NCBI RefSeq assembly: GCF_001641265.1
Contig: NW_020167536.1
Location: forward strand, 248,001-312,000
Length of the DNA: 64,000 nucleotides
Source of the DNA: Pseudogymnoascus destructans
Lineage: Eukaryota; Ascomycota; Leotiomycetes; Thelebolales; Thelebolaceae
Reading direction: 5' to 3'
Position 1 is the first letter of the stretch. Each line of letters starts with the position of its first letter. Below, piece by piece: positions 42,593-52,668 of the stretch. A program made the position numbers and the translations under genes. The notes beneath the pieces are model-generated. The model did no database searches and was not told the origin of the DNA. It saw only the letters and a list, made by a program, of their open reading frames with translations.

Positions 42593-44842
42593 ATGACAGC
42601 CAGAACTGCAACTTCTTCCTCAAGCTTTGGCTTAGATCCAGATACTCCATTCATAGTTACTTGTATGATAGGAAAATCAAAAATCAAAGCACAAGCTCTT
42701 ATCGATACTGGAGCTACTGGAGGAAACTTTGTGAATGCTGTTGACACAGAACGAATTTGTGAGATAGAAGGCATATCACCAATAGAGCTTTTAAAGCCAC
42801 GCCCTATTCAAGGCTTTGATGGAACAGCAGCCCCTCCCATCACTCATGCTATATACCCTCGCCTACAGGTCCAAGACCATGTTGAAAGTCTATGCCCTCT
42901 ATTCATCACCACTCTTGGGAAATATTCTGTCATTCTTGGGAAGGCTTGGATGAAGCAACATGGAATTATACTTGATATGGTAAATGACCAAGTCATATTT
43001 TACTAAAGGTCATTGCCAGCACACTACACCAATGAATACTCAAAATCCGAAACCTACATTACCCAAGTCAATAAGCAAATACAAGATGACAAAGCTTGGA
43101 AGCCAGCCCTCCAACCTCCTTATAAGAACAAGAACACATGCACTGTCGCAATGATTGGAGCCGCACCATTTAATATGCTTCGGAAGCAGAAGGGAGCTGA
43201 GGTTTTTGCAGTATCATTTAAAGATATACTCGCTGAACAGGCAAAGGAGAAAGTGAAGGAAATCGACCCAAAACTGATCAAAGGAGTTCCATGAATATCT
43301 CGATGTGTTCTCAAAGCAGGCTGCAGATGAACTCCCCCCTCACCGATATGCAGACCACCACATCATCTTAGAACAAGATTCGAAATTAGGACATGCGCCC
43401 CTTTACAACATGTCAAAGGAGGAACTTGATCTTGTGAAGAAATATATTGACAACAACTTGTTGAAAGGATTTATTGAAGCTAGCAAAGCTCCCTTTACCT
43501 CTCCTGTCCTTTTCGTCTGCAAACCAGGTGGCGGACTTCGATTCTGTGTTGATTACCGCAAGTTAAATGCCATTACAAGAAAAAGACTCATACCCGCTAC
43601 CCCTCATCGATGAAACATTGGCTCAGATCACAGGTGCCAAATATCTTACAAAGATTGACATTCGTCATGCATTTAATCGGATCCGTATGCAAACAAAAGA
43701 AGATGAAGATCTCACTACCTTTAAGACAAGATTTGGATCATACAAGTACAAGGTCCTCCCTTTTGGCCTTACAAATGGCCTTGCAACATTCCAGCGATAT
43801 ATGAACGAAACCCTTATGGAATACATAAACAAATTTGTTACAGCATATATGGATGATCTTCTCTATAGTGCGCATCGATCTGAGCATACCCAGCACGTGC
43901 AAATGGTTTTACAGAAGCTCCGCAAAGCTGGACTACAAGCAGACATTGCAAAATGTGAATTCTATGTCCAAGAAACAAAATTCCTAGGGCTTATCATTGG
44001 AATCTATGGCATGAGAATGGACCCCGCAAAAGTCCAAACTATACTTGAATTAAGCACCAAGGTCGCTCTGAGATACACAAGCCTTCATTGGGTTCTGTGT
44101 GTTCTACTGGCAGTTTATAAGAAGCTACTCTACTATTATGAAGCCACTGGTAAATCTCACAAAGAAAGGTCAAATATTCGAATGGAACCAAGCCTGCCAG
44201 GCAGCCTTTGAGTTGATTAAGAAGACTGTTACAGAAGCACCCGTGCTACAACACTTTGACCGGGACAAAACAGCGTATGTGGAAGCAGACGCCTCAGACT
44301 ATATATCCTCGGGAGTTCTATTACAGAAGGACAGCCAAGGAGTACTACACCCCATTGCCTTCTTCTCAAAGAAAATGACACCTGCTGAGTGCAATTACGA
44401 GATCTATGACAAGCAGCTACTGGCCATCATTAGATGCTTCGAAGCATGGAGACCAGAAGTTGAGGGCACAGCAATGCCAGTACAAGTTTTGTCAGACCAC
44501 AAGAGTCTTGAATATTTCATGAGCACAAAAAAGCTTACTAGGCGGCAAGCTCGATGGGCAGAATTCCTCTCTCGATACAATTTCCAAATCATATATCGAC
44601 CTGGCAAGCAGAACGGAAAAGCAGATGCGTTAACTCGAAGACCAGGAGATAGACCAGAAGGGAATGAAGAAGATGACCGTCAAAAACAACAGCTTCAAAC
44701 CCTATTACCCCTTGAGAGACTCCATCCGGATCTCGCACAGCAGCTAGAACTCAAAAGTCAAGGGCAGGCACAAGATGCTCAACTTGCACCAATCCTACCA
44801 CAAGATCAAAGCATCCATGACCAGATTCAAGCTGCGCAGCTC
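42593..44842 (+). pseudogene. Gypsy B pol remnant: protease, reverse transcriptase, RNase H
   Basis: Protease segment at 42593-43006 with ALIDTGATGG. Reverse transcriptase spans about 43305-44090 in at least two frames: FIEASKAPFTSPVLFVCKPG and LRFCVDYRKLNAIT, then KIDIRHAFNRIRM, LPFGLTNGLATFQRYMN and the active-site YMDDLLYS. RNase H is at about 44200-44640 (VEADASDYISSGVLL, RWAEFLSRYNFQIIYRPGKQNGKADAL). Frame breaks are near 43585 and between 44050 and 44110. The frame is cut at 44843 by an X LTR. Confidence 0.87.
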
Positions 44843-45778
44843 TGTCATACTGACATTCGTTGCACTCAGTTTGCTATCAAACTCAAGAGCAAACTTAGAA
44901 ATCTCCTCCTCAAACCTACAAGTCACCATACATATCTTGGCTTATCACACCAACAACAGAAGCAATACTACTCAACGATTGCTGCAAACTCTTCTACTAC
45001 ATCTGTTTATGCTACATACATCACGGCATATCATTTGGACACTCATTGAACAAGTTATTAAGAAAATCTCCTCCTTAAGGGGGTGGGCCAATACTACCAC
45101 ATGGCATATCTCTACCAACTAGAGGCCTAGAAACATGAACGATAGCTCTAGAAGCTTCTACAACCCTCTATGATTCATTACACGTCATCGCTCCTTAGTT
45201 ACCCACAAGATTGGTTAAGTTATGACATAATTTGTCTATAGGTACTCTGACCTTGGACCTCCTTTTCACTTCCTATAGGCTAGGAACCCAAGAGATGGTT
45301 CTATGGAATTCTCTTACGTTCACTACATGATTAGCAAGCTAGTTGTGGGTCGCACTTGATTTCTAATACATTTACCAAGCCTGGTTAGTCATGGAAAGTC
45401 ATGGAAAATGAGAGAACTACACTCCTTTGGCATAAATAGGATTGCCCTTTCCTTAAGAAAGGGCAAGCAGGCAATACAGTAAATCGACTATCACATACTT
45501 CCACGTCTTTTACAAGCTTCCAAGCATTGATCTTGTTATTCTCTGTTTTTGAAAAGTCAGTGAGGTGCTAACCTCTGACTTACCCCTGAGTTCTCAAACT
45601 CAACATTTGTTGCAACTTGTCTAAACCACTTCACCACATCATACACCTGATTGCTGCGTTGTGGAATAGTCTAAGCTACAACCCTTTGGCTCTGTTTCCT
45701 AAGACAGTGTGTTGTCTTAGTAAATTCATCCCTTCCTTGGGTGGCTAGATTCTCATATCTGGTGCACCCACCATTACA
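44843..45778 (+). mobile_element. Solo LTR, family X, with AGCTC target duplication, splitting Gypsy B pol
   Basis: 936 bp, TGTCATACTGACATTCG to CACCCACCATTACA, flanked by AGCTC at 44838-44842 and 45779-45783. Removal of the LTR and one AGCTC would rejoin the RNase H-integrase linker. Inside, a TATA-like CATAAATAGG (45431-45440) is followed by a perfect 10-bp stem with 5-nt loop (45442-45466), conserved in the other copies. Confidence 0.94.
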
Positions 45779-47208
45779 AGCTCCAGGATGAATTATGCAA
45801 GGATACAATCCGAAGACTACAGAACAACGAGCGAGATAGCCCAAATATAGCCTTAGCACATTGCGAAGAGAGAAATGGACTCCTACTCTACCTAAATCGA
45901 GTTTGGATCCCAGAAGACGTCCGAGTTAAACTCCTTCATGAGGTTCACGACCAGCCAGCAATGGGACACCCTGGAATTGGGAAGCTGATTCGAATCATTA
46001 AGAGACAGTACTACTGGCCCCAGATGGACAAGACTATCACTCAATATGTGAGGAATTGCCATACCTGCAAAAAACCAACCCGGGATACATACAATGGACT
46101 CCTACAACCAATCCCAATTGGAAGCCAACCATGGAAGGACATATCACTCAATTTTATTACAGGATTACCATTATGTGAAGGAAACAATTCTATCCTTGTA
46201 GTAGCATGCCGACTTACAAAAGAGCGTCATTTTATCCCATGCTTTGCAGGTAAAGAAGGCACTACAGCAGAAGCTACAGCGAGGTTACTACTCCAGCATG
46301 TATGGAAACACCATGGTTTACCAAATTCCATCATCTCAGACAGAGGGCCCCAGTTTGTAGCTGCAGTGTGGAAAATCCTCTGCAAAGTTTGGAAAGTTAC
46401 AATCAGATTGTCTACAGCCTTCCACCCAGAAACGGATGGGCAAACTGAAAGGTTTAATGCAGAACTCGAGCGATATTTACGGGCTCATGTCAACTATCTC
46501 CAAGACAACTGGGTTGAATATCTTTGCATGGCTGAATTTGCAGCAAATGCCCTTCCATCAGACTCAACAAAAGTTAGCCCATTTTTTGCAAACAAGGGTT
46601 TCGAGCCAAGAATGAGCTTTGATATAGAGGATAGCACATTCCAAACTGCCCTTCAAGAACATAAGGACATAGCTCAAAACATGAAAGATATTTGGGAATT
46701 CCTACAAGACCAGATCGCCCTCTCACAAACCCGAATGGAGCACTTTGCAAATCAAAACAGGAAGCCAGCACCAAGATATAAGATAGGAGACCGAGTCTGG
46801 CTTTCTACTCAGAATATCAAAACCCAACGACCCTCAAAGAAACTTGACCATAAGCAAGTTGGTCCATTTCAAATCCTTGAGAGAATTGGGAATGTTGCAT
46901 ACCGACTCCAGCTACCACCAAGCATGAAGATACACCCTGTGTTTCATAGCAACCTCTTACGACTTGACTCAGATGATGCTTTACAAGGCCAGCACCATGA
47001 ACCACCCCTGCCAATCGTTATAGAAGATGAACTTGAATGGGAAGTTGAAGAAATCCTAGATTCTAAATTCCTACGGAAGAAGCTGTTCTATATGGCAGCA
47101 TGGAAGAACCACCCACCAGACAACACTTGGTATCCCGCTACAAACTTCAACAATGCACCTGAACTCACACAAGCTTTCCACCGAAAATACCCACAGAAGC
47201 CACAATGA
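45779..47208 (+). pseudogene. Gypsy B integrase with chromodomain
   Basis: After the X LTR the frame resumes with an integrase zinc-binding HHCC region (HPGIGKLIRIIKRQYYWP ... CHTCKKP), the DDE core (NSIIS DRGPQFVAAVW, FHPETDGQTERFNAELERYL), a C-terminal beta region (IGDRVWLSTQNIKTQRPSKKL, YRLQLPPSMKIHPVFHSNLL) and a chromodomain (ELEWEVEEILDSKF to AAWKNHPPDNTWYP). 45961-47208 is open without stops. The chromodomain, 45% or so like that of family A by eye, marks a chromovirus that may target heterochromatin. Confidence 0.88.
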
Positions 47209-47253
47209 TCTTACTCTTGATCAGGAGATCAATCTTAGTAGGGGGGTGGGTAG

Positions 47254-47634
47254 TGTTACGACTATAGCTTACAGCTTGTTATGGTTGTTATGGTTGTTAT
47301 GGTTGTTATGGTTGTTATGGTTGTTATGGTTGTTATGGTTGTTATGGTTGTTATGGTTGTTATGGTTGTTATGGTTGTTATGGTTGTTATGGTTGTTATG
47401 GTTGTTATGGTTGTTATGGTTGTTATGGTTGTTATGGTTGTTATGGTTGTTACGGTTGTTACGGTTATTATGGTTATTATGGGGATTACGGGTGTAGCCT
47501 TAGCCACAAGGTTACAACCGATGTTATGAGGAATAGCCTCACCTTCCTTCCTTCTTCTTCTTCTTCTCTCTTTAGATTCAATCTAGCTTATTATTCTCCA
47601 GACTGGCTTCTTGACCTCCGTGACCATCGTAACA
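47254..47634 (+). repeat. Gypsy B 3' LTR
   Basis: 381 bp, TGTTACGACTATAG to CATCGTAACA, preceded by a purine tract. Contains the long hexanucleotide array at about 47278-47475. Confidence 0.88.
47278..47475. repeat. (GTTATG)n hexanucleotide microsatellite inside the LTR
   Basis: About 30 near-perfect copies of GTTATG, ending in GTTACG and ATTATG variants. The matching array in the 5' LTR (39734-39838) is shorter and more mixed. Long frames over it are artefacts. Confidence 0.95.
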
Positions 47635-47637
47635 AGG

Positions 47638-47782
47638 TTGACTTGACAGAGGAGGCAGGGGATTAGACACAAAGGCTTTCCAAGTAATACGTTACAGTAT
47701 TGTAAAGAATACTATATTGAGTTGAGCACGAAGCTCCTATCTAAGGAAACACTATCTACTTATATAGTGGCGTCATGCCAAA
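47638..47782 (-). mobile_element. Gypsy family A LTR fragment
   Basis: Matches 37486-37632 closely (GACTTGACAGAGGAGGCAGG to CTATCTACTTATATAGTGGC) and is the reverse complement of the family A LTR interior. It begins abruptly at the end of the Gypsy B 3' LTR. Confidence 0.8.
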
Positions 47783-48029
47783 GGGAGCTGTAAGGAACTG
47801 TACGGGTTCTAACAGTTCCATCCTAAGGAACTGTAGGAACTGTAGGAACTGTATGAGTTCCAACAGTCTTCACAGTTCCATCCTAAGTTCCGCCCCAAGG
47901 AACTGTAGGAACTGTAGAAGTTCCAACAATTCTCACAGTTCCATCCTGCAGGGTGACGTGGGGTCCTGTAGCATGACCTACTCGGCTAATAGCTCTGCCG
48001 ATAGCTGTAACAATATCCTTTAGCCACTT
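47783..48029. repeat. Repeat of GGAACTGTA units
   Basis: Blocks of AAGGAACTGTAGGAACTGTA and their reverse complements (CAACAGT/ACAGTTCC) alternate over 47785-47945, giving local inverted symmetry. No gene. Confidence 0.6.
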
Positions 48030-48350
48030 AATGTTAGCTGCTTTGCTCTGCTAAAGCTTTGATAGAGACGTTAGATTGAAACCTTCGTATAGAACAGGCT
48101 AAACCATATTATAAAGCTTAAGTTCCTCTTTGCATTTAAAGAAGCATTTAAATGTACGCTGATAGAGTAGAACATCAAGAGCAGATTCTAAGCTATAGGA
48201 CTAGTTATGTATAAGCTGTAGAATGTCCTCTCTCACTTGAATCTCCACTTAAGAACTCCTAACTCCTCTAATAGTTGAGAGGAACAATTAGGCTTTAAAG
48301 ACTCCTTAAACTATAAGGGAGCTTGACTTTCAAACAGAGCATATTAAGAA
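48030..48350 (+). pseudogene. Pogo/Fot1-like transposase relic (end of DDE domain)
   Basis: Plus-strand frame includes AFKEAFKCTLIE, NIKSRF, AIGLV and NVLSHLNLHLRTPNSSNS, matching the NI-SAWRATGLIPFDPERVLS-type end of Fot1 transposases. TAG or TAA replaces expected Gln several times. It is an inverted near-copy of 18120-18440, thirty kilobases away. Confidence 0.7.
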
Positions 48351-50758
48351 CTGCATTATACGGCATAAAAATGCCCTGGGTTACGCCGTCCGCTGCGTTA
48401 CACGATGACTTGGGTTATGCACTTCTCGAAGCTGCCTCTGGCTGTCTCTTATCATGTCAATCTCAGCACATGTCATGTACCCATAGCTATTGCAAACCCG
48501 GCACGATGTCTGTCCAACGGATTCGCTCCGCAACCTGGCAGGTAATCAACCGATTGTACCCCCGCGGCACTTACCGCGGCACTTCCCACCCCATGCCCTG
48601 TCGGCGCACACAAACACACGTAGCCAGTGATGCCGATGCAGCAACCAACCCGGCACTTGGTGCAGACACGGAGTACCGGGTCCTCGGGGTCAGCTACGGA
48701 CGGGATTCCGCGCGGGATTGGGAGGGGGGGGATGGGCCGTGGCAGGCTGTGTTGGACATGGCAGGATCGTGTTGGACATGGCAGGATCGTGGATGTGGTC
48801 GTGGCGGTTTAGCGGTTTCGTGGGGGGAGCACAGTACAGTACAGTAGCGGGCAGTAGGCTCCGTAGCTGGTTTCTTTCTACTGCCGCCGCTGCTTCTCCT
48901 CCCTCTTCCCTCGTTCTCCCTCTTCCCTCGTTCTCCCACATCCCACTTTTGCCACCCCACCACCCCACCACCCCACCACCCCACCACCCCACCACCCCAC
49001 CACCCCACCCCACCACCCCACCACCCCCATACCTACCACCCACCCTAGAAGATCCCCCTACCTAACCCTAAAAGACCCCCCTACCCACCCTAGAAGTCTA
49101 CCGCTATACCACCCACCCTACCACACATGCCACCTATACGCAACTATACCCGACGATACTCAAGCTAACTCAACTACTCTAACCTACTCTATACTCTATT
49201 CTCTCGACGTACAGCGTACCCCCTTTGCCACTCTGGTGGTCCTTTGTTCTTTTGCCTCTTCTAACGCTCTCCACTCTCCACTCACTCTCCACTCTCCACT
49301 CTCCACTCTCCACTCTCCACTCTCCACTCTCCACTCTCTACTCTTCACTTCTCACCTAATCTGCCACCAGCCACAGTGTCTCCTCGCCGACTCCACTGCT
49401 GTTACCACCGCACTTTTCTTTACCACCCTTACCCACTATACCGCCACCGTTTCTTCCTTCCCCTCCCCTCCCGGCCTTCCCGATTGATGGATCTCCACTA
49501 TGATCGTCTAGTCCTTTAGCTCTAGTCCTCTAGTCTCTAGTCCTCCTTTAGCTAGCCCGCTACCCTTAGCCCTAGTCCTCTAGTCCTCTAGTTCTCTAGT
49601 CCCTAGTCCTCTAGTCCTCTAGTCCTCTAGTCCTCTAGTCCTCCTTTAGCTAGCCCGCTACCCTTAGCCCTCTAGTCCGTCCTCTAGTCCTTCTCTAGCT
49701 AGCCCTCTACCCTTAGCCCTCTAGTCCTCTAGTCCTCTAGTCCTTCTCTAGCTAGCCCTCTACCCTTAGCCCTCTAGTCCTCTAGTCCTTCTATAGCTAG
49801 CCCTCTAGTATAACTAAGGTAGAGTAACTATAGTAACTCTAGTACTACTAAAATACCAACTAATGCTATTGTAGTTTCCCATACTCGCGACTCTCGTCTT
49901 TCGTCAATTGTCGCCTACTATTGTCGCCTACTCCATCTCCCTCTCCGCCTTTTTTCCCTCGCCACCACTACCTACTACCACGCCTCCAACTTTACCCACC
50001 TCGAATTTGTTTATTCTTTCCTCTTTTCATATTGATCCCCCCTCCCTTCCTACCCCTCCCCCTCCCCCTCCCCCTCCGCCTCCCCCTCCGCCTCCCCCTC
50101 CCCTACCTTTACCCCCGGCAGCAACTTATATAGATCTTCCCTCGTTCAACGAAGTCCTTTTTATACCTACACTTACAGGCACAAGCAAAGAAGTCGCCTT
50201 TCTCTTCAATTCCCTTTTTTATCCTGACCGGTTCTCCTCCTTTGTCTCCATTTACATACACGTCTCTCTCCGCAGCCCTCGATCGACCGAACTACACTCC
50301 TCTCAGCCCGCAAAAAGTTGTCAAGACACGCCAGCGACGACGGCAGCAACCACGACACACACGACACACACGACACACACGACACACACGACACACACGA
50401 CACACACGACACACACGACACACACGACACACACGACACACACGACACACGACACGACACGACACGACACGACACGCCCACCACCCAGATAAATACACTA
50501 CCCCTCACGGCCTTATCCTTCCTCGGCATCTCAGATCACCAGGTCCCCCGAGTCCCCTCGAAATCTACATATACATCCATCAGAAGCCGCTCAAAACCCG
50601 CCACCACCCATCGAAGCGCAACGAAAACACCGCCGAACCTGGCGCGAACCTATGATCGATTTGCCGTTGCGAGAATACAAGCCTCCAAGCGGGCCAATAT
50701 AAAGCCCTCTCTCCTCACGGCATACTCTGGACGTGTTGGCCAGACATAGCACTACTGT
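48351..50758. other. Intergenic region with several simple repeats
   Basis: Contains CCACCACCC repeats (48950-49025), CTCCACT repeats (49262-49335), TAGTCCTC repeats with a CTAGCCCKCTACCCTTAGCC higher-order unit (49508-49805), a polypyrimidine stretch (about 49905-50110) and the CACACGACA array (50345-50480). The plus strand is strongly C/T-rich from 48890 on. It may form a long leader or promoter of the SAM-HMG gene. Long frames here are low-complexity and not counted as genes. Confidence 0.5.
50345..50480. repeat. 9-bp microsatellite, unit CACACGACA
   Basis: About twelve clean units then GACAC pentamers, roughly 280 bp upstream of the SAM-HMG start codon. The 9-bp period keeps all frames open. 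Confidence 0.92.
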
Positions 50759-52668
50759 ATGACTGACTTGGGGGACATCTTCGATGAGCTCGGCCTTACC
50801 CAGTATCTTGATAGTTTCCTCGACCAGGGTTTCGACACATGGGACACCATCCTTGACATCACGGAGCCGGACTTGTACGTGTGCTGCGCCGCCCAAATAC
50901 TGGCATCTCACGGCGGAACTTACGGGACGGGATGCTAACTTCTCCGCAGCGACGTCCTCGGCGTGAAACTCGGCCACAGGAGGGTGCGCGAGACCCTTCC
51001 TCGAAACTTGAGACTCCCATGCTGACTTTTTTGCCCCAGAAACTCCAAAGGAAGATCGCAGCGACGAGAGGTATCAGCCATGCCCAAGCATTAGCGTCAC
51101 CGAAGCGAGGCACGGCCTCGCTGGAGGACAAGCAGTCCGACGACACCAAGGGCGCCACGCCGAGGTCAGATGGCAAAGATGGCAACGCGTCGACCCAGCC
51201 GAGCGGGAAACGAAAATACAGGAGGCACCCCAAGCCGGACGAGAACGCTCCCGAGAGGCCGCCGTCCGCATATGTCATCTTCTCCAATAGTAAGGCGCCC
51301 CATGCCTCTGCGATTTCCAGGCACTAACAACGACGACAGAGATGCGCGAGGATCTGAAGGGCCGGCCGCTATCCTTCACCGAAATCGCCAAGTTGGTGGG
51401 AGAGAACTGGCAGAACCTGGCCCCGAGCGAGAAGGAGCTCTACGAGCAGCAGGCGTTTGCTGCGAAGGAGAAATACACGGTCGAGCTGGCGGAATACAGG
51501 CGGACGGAGAGCTATAGGACGTACTCGGAATATCTGATCGAGTTCAAGGCCAAGCAGCTGCAGCTACAAGAGAGTAATCAGGAGGGTAGGGTCATGTCCA
51601 GAGCGGATCCTAAAGGTCCAAAACTGACAGTGACAGCACTTAATGAGAATTCCAAGAGGCCAAAGCTCGAGAATATGAATACGAGCAACAACAGCACCAC
51701 CACGAAAAGCAGCACCGCATCCAACCTGAGCCGTGAAGCCTCACTAGACTCCAGAACACGCGTCCCATCCCTCGGCCCCATCCCAGCGCCCTGGTTTCCA
51801 GCCGACACGGCACTACAGGCCCCGCTACCGCCAAGCACCAAGGCCCAGACGTCGCCTGGCGGACCCAGCACCGCGCTGCCAGGATACCGCGACACAGTCA
51901 TCAACCCGAACCTGCAGACGGTCGCGTGGAGGGATCATGCCCGCGCGCCAGAGCTCCCAATACACGGGTACAACCGCCAGGTCGAGCCGAAGCTGAACCA
52001 GTCCGGGATCTTGAATGCGCCAGAGACGCCAACCGCGCAGGCCTTCCACAACCAGCCACGCCCGTCGCCGTCGTCGATTGGTGCTTTATCGCCGCCGTCC
52101 CTGACATCAGAATCGACCGTCTCGACGCAGCAGTCTACCTCGTCGTCCACGGCCGCTGACCCGCGTCAGAACACCTACTTCGCGCCTCGCATACCCCTGG
52201 ACCCATCACGTGATAAGCCGTCATTCCCCATGCACCCGGCCTTCTCCCACAACAACTCCAAGGCACAGGCGCACTTCGACACCCTCCCACCCATCCGCCA
52301 CCCCTCGCTCTCGCCGCAGCTGCCGGCGTCCATCTCGTACAACTCCCAGTCCGGTGAGTCGACACGCCGAGTTCCCACACTCTACCTCGAAACTAACAAT
52401 GCCAGGCATCCTCGCCATGGACTACTCCTCCATCAACCAGGCCAGCCAGCGCACCGGCTACCTGTCCCCCACGCGCCCACTGCACCGGCCGCAGCCGCTC
52501 CCGCTACAGCTGCGCCATCCCCACCCGAAATCCCCGGACGACGATAACGCGCCGCTCAACCCCATCTCGACGCTTATTCGCGCGGGCGAGATAGTGAGTA
52601 ATCAGGGCCGGCAGCAGCAGCTGCCGGAGAAGGCGCAGGGGGATCAGCACCAGCAAGATCCCTGGTGA
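50759..52668 (+). CDS. SAM-domain plus HMG-box protein, putative transcriptional regulator
   Basis: Five exons, 50759-50874, 50951-50984, 51040-51289, 51340-52353 and 52406-52668, encode 558 residues. Residues 1-60 form a SAM-like helical bundle (LGDIFDELGLTQYLDSFLDQ, LDITEPDLFDVLGVKLGHRR). Following a basic linker, an HMG box lies at about 121-190 (ERPPSAYVIFSNKMREDLKG, LSFTEIAKLVGENWQNLAPS). The rest is Ser/Pro-rich and disordered with Gln/Pro stretches at the end. All introns are short with phases that fit. HMG-box proteins in filamentous ascomycetes include regulators of sexual development, but I cannot name an orthologue. Preceded by a long pyrimidine-rich, repeat-rich upstream region. 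Confidence 0.87.

Larger units (their letters stand above)
39700..47634 (+). mobile_element. Gypsy family B chromovirus, decayed, with two nested X LTRs
   Basis: 5' LTR 39700-40922 (split by a solo X LTR), leader to 41500, gag-like and pol-like remnants 41501-47208, a polypurine tract (about 47237-47252, AGTAGGGGGGTGGGTAG) and 3' LTR 47254-47634. Both LTRs begin TGTTACGAYTA and end ATCGTAACA. Domain order is gag, zinc knuckle, protease, RT, RNase H, integrase, chromodomain, as in chromoviruses. The flanks do not form a target duplication (GTAAT on the left, AGGTT on the right). Not autonomous: several frameshifts, a stop in the zinc knuckle and the X insertion. Confidence 0.9.

Noticed and set aside
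47278..47475. Hexamer array considered as an interstitial telomere.
   Set aside because: Unit is GTTATG, not TTAGGG, and it is part of an LTR.
47153..47529. Open frames of repeated Leu-Leu-Trp, Val-Val-Met or Thr-Ile-Thr.
   Set aside because: Pure products of the hexanucleotide array in the Gypsy B LTR.
49908..50492. 194-codon frame ending in His-Thr-Thr repeats.
   Set aside because: Spans polypyrimidine sequence and the 9-bp array; no coding signature.
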